From positions 62,001 to 126,000 of the forward strand of contig WHVA01000324.1 of the NCBI GenBank assembly GCA_015179125.1: DNA of 64,000 nt, in the 5' to 3' direction. Every line of letters starts with the position of its first letter. Position 1 is the stretch's first letter. The notes beneath the pieces are model-generated. The model worked only from the letters and a program-made list of their open reading frames with translations. It ran no database searches and was not told the DNA's origin. The position numbers were made by a program, and so were the translations under genes. Of this stretch, positions 56,200-64,000 are shown piece by piece. This stretch comes from Gautieria morchelliformis. Taxonomy: Eukaryota > Basidiomycota > Agaricomycetes > Gomphales > Gomphaceae.

Positions 56200-59100
56200 G
56201 GCTTAAGGTATGGCAGCGCAGTGCTCTCCCTTATCTCATACATGGCTGATGCAGCGCTGGCACCCGTCCTAGTGCTGCTAATACTATCTCCCGAGGCGGT
56301 CCGTTGCAGCACATGTTGCGACACGGCCGTGCTCTTGGCCAAACTCCACCCGTACGCGGAGCGGCGCGGTTTGGAAGGCCTCTCGTCATCCCTGTGAGTA
56401 GGTAGGTGTCAGCGACTATCTGGTGTGCATGGAGAGGAGCAAGGGCGAGGAGAAGAGTCTCGCAGCGCCTTCCAGCCAATCTGCCGTAAATGCGCTTCAT
56501 CCTCCACGATCTGCTGCGTCCGCTCCTCGCTCAGCCGGGTCGGGTAAGAAGTTATGTTTGGCACGAGGCCGCTCGTCTGCATATTTCTCGTGTCATCCAT
56601 ATTCGATAGACCAAGCGCGGGTACTGTGGCAGACACAGCGTGGTGATGATGAGGGGACGGCCGACGTGTGGACATCCCTTCGGCAACGGCCATGCGACCG
56701 TCAGCTGTGGGATCTGGTAACGAGACTCGGTCTATGGATGGCGCATAGACCGATGCCGTATCAGAAGGCGCTACAGTGACGGTTCGCATACGATTCTGTG
56801 ATGTCTGCGAGGTAAGAGATCGCTGGGAATAGGCCATGCTTGTCCCACGATGACCAGATAACACTGGCACTGGCACCTGACCGGGTTGCTCATGTTTTTA
56901 ATTCGACGCTTGTGAGAGTTTGGAAGGGGAGATGCGCGCGGCAGATTCAGATGAAGAGGGCGAGCCTGGGGACGGCGGCGAGCGAGACTCGTCCGACGTA
57001 TCGGTTTCATAGCCGCTGACACTACCCTCTTCGTCACGTTCGTCGGGAGAATCTTCACGCGGCGCAAGAACCTTCGACAAGAGACTGCGAGGCGGCGCTG
57101 GATCACAGGGTAGTTTGGCAACGGCGGACGACGAGGCCTGCGGTCCTCCTTGTGAGCCTGCAATGTCGTGGGTGAGACTGGTCTGCGCGGGTGCTGACGC
57201 CTCAGATCCACTGCTCGACTCTGAGTCGTCCAGAGCGCCTTCGCCAACATGCGCATGCTGAAAGGCCACATGTTGTTCATTGACAGACAGACCCCCGCCG
57301 GTACTGGGAGTCGATATCGAGGCCCGACGCATGGCGAGGCGGTGTGTAGGAAGGACGAGAAGAGCGGTGGAGGCATGGCGCGATACCGTGCTCAACTTGG
57401 TGGAGGATGACATAGATGTATCGTGCGACGAATTCGAGGAGAAAGGGCATGATAGACGGGAGGAAAGTGGGCTTGGTTTCGAGCGGGGGGATGGCGACGA
57501 GGAGGAAGGCGTGCTTTTGCCGTCTGATCAGCTCTCGTGCGGTACGATAACGGGCTTGTTTCTATGGGATAAGTGTCAATGCGTGTACTCCCTGATGTAA
57601 CCGTAGCGGGGGCGGTATGGCCATTGAAAAAGTCGCGGCCACGGAAGGAAGATGCCAACACAGATGTGGGAGAGAGCTGGCTCGGCGCCTCTATATGCGA
57701 TGACGGCTTCAACGAGTATTCAGAAGTCGGTGACGTATCTTCCAAGTCCACAAGCTGGGACCGGAGCAGCAGCCACGTCTGAGCAGCATGGAACTGTCCA
57801 GCCTCGGTTGCTCTCTGCAGACTCGTTAAACCCAGTTAAGACTGTGAAAGATAAGGACCTGCCTCCGCGTTAATCTCGCATACTCTTAGTCTGTCTCCAT
57901 CGAAGACATACGATTTTGCCAGGCGTTCGAAGGTCGAGTGGTCAAAAGGAGGAATGTCTTCCACGCCAAGGGTTTGTTGATAGGGCACATAAACAGGATC
58001 ACTTGTTGCTTTGGGGCGGAGGCATAGCTCTTGCAGCGTGTCCACACCGTATGGGTCGCTAATAAGAGAGACATGACATAGCACAGCGTACGTGTGTGAC
58101 ATCTATAAGCTCACACATCATCATATGGCAATTCGACGATTGGCTGCTTGTTCACGACAAACGCGAGACTGCCGTACGCAGTCCAGGACATGGCCACTCT
58201 TGGAATGACGTCGAGCGGTCTGAAGCTTTCCCGGAGGTCGTGCTGTGCGAACGTGCCGTTGACGTGTTGCGCCCAGAGTCTGTGCGAGCCGGCGAAGGCG
58301 ATGTCTGCCTGGCAAGTCTGCACACGAACACAACTGAATATGTTCACCACGTACCCGTGATGCCGCCCTCCGCGTCATCCAGAGCCCACTTACCGATCCA
58401 CGCGCGACGTATGTCCCAAATCTCGACGGTCTCGCTCGCAGACTCGTTGTTAGACACGATCTGTATACCATTGAATTATAACCGAAATCGACGGATGAGT
58501 AAGCTGAAATACGCACAGCAACCTCGCAATCGTAGCCCGGTCGCCAACACGCATTTCGCTCCGGGAAGGGCGTGTAAAGCGTACGGAAGGAGCTTGGGCC
58601 CATCTTCTTGTTCAGTAGGATTGCGTCGCGATTGCTCGTATTTGCAGGAATGGAAACGCCTGGCGGCAAGTAGAGGTCCCAAACCTGCAACGATGCGTGT
58701 GAGACCAGAACTGCCCAGTGCTGATTAGCACAGGAGCAAATACCTTCACTTGCCGATCCATCCCACTCGTTACGAGCCACACCAAGCCTGTTTCTTTCAT
58801 ACTGAGTAACTGCCAGTCCATTGATGGTACGGACGATGAGTGCGCGAGCATGATTCGTTCCAGGGTGAGTGCTCTATTGCGGAGGTCCCGTCTACAGTTC
58901 CAATGATGAACACGACGTGGACTATATATAGTATGACTGAATTCACCCACCGCTGAATATTGCCGCTCTCCAGACCAGTACAGACGATCATGGGATTTGA
59001 GGGAACGGGAGATAGGGCTAGAGCGCGGATCCCAGTGGGGTGGTATACTTTCATAATGGAGGATGGCGGGCTCCGGAGGTCCTAGAGTGCGAAGCAAGTC

Positions 59101-59860
59101 ACAATACTGAGACTTTGGCAGAGGGTAAACGTTACCCATAAGCGTAGGTGCCCGTCCTGTGAGCCGCTAGCAAAGAGGTAGGGCAGGAATGGAGAGATAG
59201 CTAGCTTATTGACTGTGCGCTTGCGTTCCTTTATTCTCGTTTCTGGCTGCGTAATGTGAGTACTCCTCTGGGTTACGCATGGAACCCACGCCCACGCACC
59301 ATACCTTGCCCCCGACTTGTTAACATCCAAATAAATGATCTCTCCATTCCTCGCACTAGTAACGATCTTGTTGTCGAACGCTTCGTGCGCGTCACGCTGA
59401 GACGCGTCGCAAGCTGACGAAGAGCGAAACACTCACTTCCGCGTGCCCATATGACATCGGTCAGAGCACTGTCAATATTCAGCCCGGAACCCGTCCACAC
59501 GCATCCGTCGAGCTGCCGCTAGAAATTGGCCTAATATGGGGTCGAGATGGCGACTTCCGCGCGCGAATGGGGTCAGTTATGCGTAGAATTCGAAGTACTA
59601 CACAGTGAGGTCATAGCATCGAGTATGTCAAACACCCTATATACACGGAATCACGACGTCGGAAATGAACGAACCGTCCGTCCCAGCGAGAACACATCTC
59701 GAGCCATCTTCGGATGTGGCAAATGTCCCTCCACCGACGGTGCATGCGCGAGGATATCGTACTGTTCTCGAGGGGCCCTGATATTCGTGATGTCTTTGGT
59801 CGGTGTAGACCTGAGGTTGCATCGCACTTGCAAGGATCGATATCCTTGTGGTCGCCAAAT
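56200..59860 (-). CDS. RTC1: Rtc1/WDR24 homologue, SEA/GATOR2 complex subunit
   Basis: Rtc1/WDR24 is a beta-propeller scaffold of the vacuole/lysosome-bound SEACAT/GATOR2 complex that controls TORC1 in response to amino acids. Multi-exon on the minus strand. Blocks in order: SEDGSRCVLAGTDG (59700), LRILRITDP, WTGSGLNIDSALTDVIW (59490), NKIVTSARNGEIIYLDVNKSG (59370), KERKRTVNKLAISPFLPYLF and SGSQDGHLRLW (59180), STIMKVYH-like start and GIRALALSP (59030), NRALTLERIMLAHSSSVPSMDW (58850) minus two ends, RNACWRPGYDCEVA (58540), LWAQHVNGTFAQHDLRES (58260) and RVAMSWTAYGSLAFV. Next come a Ser/Pro-rich disordered region (57750-56900) and a helical C-terminus. One frame change near 59530 needs resolving. 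The start is near 59858 or the Met at 59825; the C-terminal zinc domain was not clearly found, so the 3' limit is approximate. Confidence 0.78.
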
Positions 59861-60930
59861 TTACCGGCGTCTGCGGCGCTTTGCCACCCGCAGATCGGGC
59901 CGCGGTGCGGGCACGTGACCTCTCTTACGCGTTTTCTCACCATGTAAATTCGGTGGAATAACTACATACCTGAGGTACGTTTCGGGGAGGCCAAAAACTA
60001 ACACACAAGGCAAGATCACCTGTGTGTGCATCAGATGCACAAGGGTGAGAAACAATGCCCCGTGCAAACGTTTTGACATTGTCTGGGGTAAATGTACAGG
60101 AGGGTAAGTTCCTGCAGATCATCATCACACTCTAATAGGTCCATCCAGACTCATAGCCCTCATGCAAGTGCACATTAGTGAGGGGCGCCGTATGGTGGAG
60201 GTGCACCGTAGTGAGAGGGGCGAACGGTGCATGTGTGTAAGAAGTTGGATTGAGCGGACCTCAAAAGACTAGCTTGGAAGGATTCTCTGAGGACAGGTAA
60301 CTACCAAGTCGTAATTCGGGGTCAAGAAGCTCTACGTACATGTAACTAACCAGGATATCTTATATACTGTTGTACGAGAGCTGTTTCTCGGCAATAAATG
60401 GGTCTCTGTTCAGGACTCAGATTGAGTGTTGTACGGTACAACGTGCAAGTACTGAGAAGTGGGATACGGTCACCGTATGTAGAGGCGTAAGGATGGTCGG
60501 CGGCAGAATTTACGACCCACACAAAGGATGTCCTTTTCGAGCGACACGCAAAAATATTAGCAATCAGCGTCAGCGAGAATCGACCTGTATCCAGGGAGGT
60601 GGCATCGGGTGGGAGGCGTAGTCGATGTCTTGAAGTGTGGTGACATTTTGATTAGGATCGGTCACCAGATGATGGGCGGGACATTCTATTTTTATAGAGA
60701 TAAAATGAGTCAGGCACGCGAAGATCATAGCCTCGTTGCGTAACACAGCCATTGCGTCGTAGCCACCCAAGCTTAACCCTACAATCAGATGGCAGCGCCC
60801 CCGGTGCCAGGATCAACACATGTAGACCGATGGGTCTGAAGTTAAGTTGACTCCCGAAGATTTTTGCTAAATGTCTCACTGCTATATACCCACCATAACC
60901 CACGGCACAGGTCCCCAAGCTAAGCCGTCC
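59861..60930. other. intergenic region, no gene seen
   Basis: Upstream of the RTC1/WDR24 gene. No protein, RNA gene or repeat recognised; probably includes the RTC1 promoter. Confidence 0.5.
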
Positions 60931-60959
60931 CGATGAGATGTGTACTACCATCCGGGCTA

Positions 60960-61160
60960 CTGCGTTCCTTCGGTTTCGGGGTCCTGGCTTCGGGTTCCTT
61001 GCTACTTCACTTCCTGCGCTTCTTCATCCCGATCTTGGCAACTTGCCTTTCTGTTGCCAATCGGAGCTTGGCGCTTGATGCTTCCGTTGATTGCCTGTTC
61101 TGCCGTTTCTGTACTTCCGGTGCCGGTTATAGTTCCGGTCTTTGTGTACGGCGCAACCCT
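60960..61160 (+). repeat. dispersed repeat R2, copy B
   Basis: Diverged copy of 55105-55310, lying immediately before the WD40 relic. Confidence 0.85.
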
Positions 61161-61189
61161 TTTTTGTCCATGGGCGCGGAGACGTATGT

Positions 61190-61290
61190 TCCATCAGGTG
61201 TCTACTCGGTAGCGTTCTCTACAGACGGCAAGCGCATCGTCTCAGGATCCGATAACAAGACGATCCGGGTCACCGGGTGTGGGACCGCTT
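61190..61290 (+). pseudogene. single WD40 repeat relic of NLR type
   Basis: The frame reads [19 protein letters not shown] then NKTIRV, essentially one unit of the NLR-type WD40 array, including the nucleotide run GACGGCAAGCGCATCGTCTC. It sits between repeats R2 and R1 with no other NLR part nearby, so it is a displaced fragment. Confidence 0.85.
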
Positions 61291-61296
61291 CACCGA

Positions 61297-61559
61297 GCTT
61301 GAGTAGCTGAGATATATATATACTGAGCGCTCGGCACCCTACTTCCACACGCCGATCAGGGCAGGTATTGATGAGTGTGGCGTGATGGATGATCGCCGCG
61401 TGATCGTGATCGTGTGGCGTGATTCATGATCGTGGTCGCGTGGCGTAGTTGATTGCGGGTGGCCTGATCGTGATCGGTTGGCGCGTGCCTGATCAGGGTC
61501 GTGACGCGCCACGTCATCATGGCTCCCGTGCGTAACTGGCGATTCTCAATGGCCGTTTA
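61297..61559 (+). repeat. dispersed repeat R1, copy B (occupied by pogo)
   Basis: Same sequence as 52407-52641, interrupted at its TA (61558-61559) by the pogo-like element. Confidence 0.93.
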
Positions 61560-61715
61560 CAGTCGACTCCCTCCTAACGCATACCTCTCGGGATAGCCCC
61601 AAAGGTATGCGTTTTCAGGGAGTATGGAGTACTCGAGAGACGGCTTATTGGCGCCAGTATAAGCGCGCAAAATCTGCGAGCATTATTATTCAGGTACTTT
61701 AGTAGTTATATGAGG

Positions 61716-63926
61716 CTATTTGCGAGGAAAATAATCCAACACTTTGGTGTCCTTCATGGCACGCATCTCAACTGCACGAGTCTGCTGTCCAAGCGACCCC
61801 AACATCCCCTCAAGGTTGCAGGCAAATGAATCGTCAAAGGTCCCGAGGTATTTCTTCAATGTCAACGCCGCTTGAAGCGCTTCCCTGCGTGTTGGGCCTG
61901 GTGCAAGCATATCAATATTGTCATCATCATCTTCATTACTCTCTTGCAACTTCTTCACGTCCATCACAGACTCGAATATTTCCTCATCCGTTGCATTGAA
62001 GATGTTGTAAGTCTCAGCTGGCGGATTCAGAAGTCCTGCGATGTCCATCCGGTTCGAACGCTCAAGTGCTCCAGTTGCCTCAAGATCATCGAAGGCACTT
62101 TTAACAATTTTCTCGGCATACGCAATGGGATCGCTCGTGGCATCTGTTGGATTGATGAGGAACAAGACTGGAATTGTGGTTGAATGGGTGATGAAGGTGA
62201 CAACGATGGGTCAGGCAAAATGCCGGCCTTTTTCCAGCAGTTTCTAATGGTTGTAGTGTCCACTTCGTTCCAAGCATCTTGAGCGAGTCGCATTGCCTCA
62301 AGTTGGTCGATGTCATAGATTTTTGAGGGAGTGACACCGGCTTCATAAAGGTCAACGGCGCGGTGGATGAACTTGGCACGGTAATGTGCCTTGAAACAAC
62401 AAATGATGCCCTGGTCGTTTGGTTATACATGTGCGGTGAGGTTTGGCTCGAAAGGCTCAACTCGAATGTTGGTGAGATTAACAGGAACAATGTGCCCCGC
62501 AAAATTGTCCTGTAGAAGAAGAACCTTCCTACCCTCGTTTCGCAGCTTCAAATCCCAATCCAACAACCATTCTTGATAGAGTGAGGCTGTCATCCATGCC
62601 TTGGAATTGTTCCGATAGTAAAAGCCAAGCTGGGCGCCGGTCTTGTTCTTGAATGCATGGGGCTTTTGAGCTTTTCCAATGATGAGTAGAGGCAGTTTCA
62701 TCAAGCCGTCTGCATTTGCTGTGAACAAATAGGTCAGCCAGGCTTTATTTCCTTTGACACCAGACTGCTGCTTGTCTGAAATACCATGGTCTGGAGGCAT
62801 GCTGGTCAAATTTGTTAGAGACTGTTACTGTTCGAAAGAGGAGAGAACTTACGCATAGAATAATGCAGATTCATCGGTGTTGAATATGTCACGTGGCTGA
62901 TATCCATGCTTTGGGATAAGCTCGCGCATGCGCTGTCATTCCTTGTCAACAGTCTCGGCGGCCACCGAATCAGCCTCTCCATGATGTTTCATCTCCTTCA
63001 ACCCAGTTCTTGACTTGTACAGAGTCAACCACCCCTCACTGAGGTTCAGTCGCTCGTCCTCTGGCACACCAACCAAGTCTGTGAACGTTCTCCATTTTTG
63101 GCGGAGAACCGCTCCGGTGAGAAGAATTCCATCAGCCATTGCTTTTGAGACCCATAGATCCAACATTTCAGTGACCTCGGGGTGCTGAGTCTGCTGGGTT
63201 CATTTGGCGGAACGAGCGGACACTGTGCTAATGTCAGGGGACACCCTGTTTTCCATTTCCAGTTCCAACACCACACCCAGTTCCGACTCCATTTCCGACT
63301 CCGGTTCCGGTTCCGATTCCATCTCCGCCTCCACTTTCGGAAATGATTCTGCTTCTGGGAGAACTTCCACCAGTTCTGTTCACCTTGCCAGTTCCACTCC
63401 AATTTCCGACTTCCACTCTCAGAACAGTGTCAGAAATCAAGCGACTCGCGTAATAGGTGGCATCAAGGGTTGATCAAGGGTCAGGGTGGTCAGGGAGATG
63501 CAGCGTTGATGGCGGGTGCCAAGTGTTGTCCCTGGCTGCACAGCGTAGTATAATACGGGCTCGCTGACATTGGGGGTCCTTAGACTTTTCTCTTTGGATT
63601 TCCCTTGTCAGGTGAGAATCCCCCCCTTGTATACTCTGTTCATTTATACATACTTTGGATTTCCCCTTGTCAGTTGTGTGGTAGTGTGGTCTCCATAACC
63701 AGCCAGGGTTGCCCTTACAGCTAATGTCATATTCCTCTCGCCATCTTTCTTCGTTCTTGCACCAAGCAGATATTCTCGGCTGTTTAAGTTGAAGGTTTGG
63801 ATAAATTGCGTCAAAATGCCGCGCAGTTTTTCTCTGATTTTCCCCATTAGCATGGCGCCATTCAAGGATCTCAATCCTTTGTTCCAATGTAGTATTTTCT
63901 TTTTTTGTAAATCCTGGTTTCTGCAT
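61716..63926 (-). pseudogene. pogo-like transposase (CENP-B/DDE-1 type), decayed
   Basis: N-terminal psq-type helix-turn-helix: LEQRIEILEWRHANGENQRK and LKQPRISAWCKN (63926-63700). Then a repetitive Gly/Ser stretch (63204-63440), then a Tc5-type DNA-binding domain (LDLWVSKAMADGILLTG, NLSEGWLTLYKSRTGLKEMK, 63160-62980). Catalytic core: FNTDESALFY, an intron at about 62810-62860, then GNKAWLTYLFTANADG, VLLLQDNFAGH, and PNDQGII carrying the third acidic residue. A C-terminal acidic part (RREALQAALTLKKYL) ends at 61716. In-frame stops at 62936-62938 and 62423-62425 and a frame change near 62160 inactivate it. Such transposases also gave rise to CENP-B. Confidence 0.9.
63240..63345. repeat. hexamer-like microsatellite within pogo transposase
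   Basis: Imperfect repeats of TCCGAT, TCCGGT and TTCCA units (ATTTCCGACTCCGGTTCCGG and variants). It separates the two DNA-binding domains of the transposase and encodes Gly/Asn/Thr-rich sequence on the minus strand. Length variation here is likely. Confidence 0.85.
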
Positions 63927-64000
63927 GACCTTTGGTTGGCTGTCACCACACGTTTTCGCCGGCAGTTCAGGACCTGCAAATGGACTTAGCGTTGATTGTT

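Larger units (their letters stand above)
51980..56200. other. low-complexity region without supported genes
   Basis: Pyrimidine-rich and GC-rich open frames occur on both strands (for example 52708-53178 plus, 53753-54154 plus, 54959-55624 minus). None has a recognisable domain. The frame at 53686-54154 is proline/serine-rich (LPPPTPKPLPPLPYSPFPP) and could be a relic of a disordered exon. 53240-53470 holds imperfect GAGAGAATGGA-type repeats. 52407-52643 and 55105-55310 have second copies near 61 kb. Confidence 0.45.
61560..64000 (-). mobile_element. pogo-like DNA transposon, right end outside window
   Basis: The left terminus begins CAGTCGACTCCCTCC just after TA (61558-61559), a typical pogo/Fot1-like end, and falls inside repeat R1 copy B. 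The transposase is on the minus strand. The other inverted repeat and TA lie beyond the right edge. At least two nonsense changes and one frame change show decay. Confidence 0.85.

Noticed and set aside
1-64000. tRNA, rRNA or riboswitch genes
   Set aside because: No cloverleaf-like box A/box B pair or rRNA core was recognised by eye; a covariance-model scan would be decisive.

Overview
The window looks like a transposon-rich stretch of a basidiomycete genome, most likely an Agaricomycete. The grounds are short (about 45-65 bp) GT-AG introns, a NACHT-WD40 STAND gene with near-identical WD40 repeats, a DUF6533 gene, a fungal seven-helix receptor gene, Plavaka, Tad1-like LINEs, Ty1/copia and Ty3/gypsy elements. 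No species can be named from the sequence alone.

Layout. 1-4744: NACHT-WD40 (NLR-like) gene cut by the left edge, with a 14-unit WD40 array and several lesions. 4745-6269: no gene seen. 6270-7130: fragment matching, in opposite orientation, the probable gypsy LTR at 20.3-21.1 kb. 7300-13440: Tad1-like LINE on the minus strand, split by a solo copia LTR (10317-10813, TSD CCACC). 13988-19233: a complete-looking Ty1/copia element with 488-bp LTRs that appear identical and a 5-bp TSD. 20230-24706: partial Ty3/gypsy element on the minus strand with extra open frames downstream of integrase. 24707-26260: DUF6533 membrane-protein gene, cut at its 3' end by the gypsy piece. 26260-29900: no gene supported; includes a GC-rich block.

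29905-41390 is a Plavaka DNA transposon on the minus strand containing two later insertions: a Tad1-like LINE (30746-35047, 12-bp TSD) and a 4.7-kb Tc1/mariner element (36155-40864, TA TSD, about 300-bp inverted repeats). Removing the Tc1 element restores the Plavaka reading frame exactly. The Tc1 element has an apparently intact five-exon DD34E transposase and carries host-gene-like pieces: a cytochrome P450 relic, a proline-rich first exon and a very GC-rich block. This is the most interesting object in the window. 41390-46808 is a broken copia element that contains a 2.6-kb LTR-bounded element (42518-45121) with no visible polymerase and one 523-aa C2H2 zinc-finger open frame.

The right third is mainly host sequence: a CANIN-like (SMC5/6-associated) gene with two in-frame stops (46980-49535), a seven-helix receptor gene (50037-51655, minus) whose first-helix-like segment lies on the opposite strand, a low-complexity region with dispersed repeat pairs (52-56 kb), an RTC1/WDR24 (SEA/GATOR2) gene (about 56.2-59.9 kb, minus), a WD40 relic in a repeat (61.2 kb) and a decayed pogo-like transposon (61560 to the right edge). 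The pogo element sits at a TA inside one copy of a repeat whose other copy, at 52.4-52.6 kb, is unoccupied. Nonsense changes in three unrelated coding units fit C-to-T transitions, mostly CGA to TGA, as expected from cytosine deamination.
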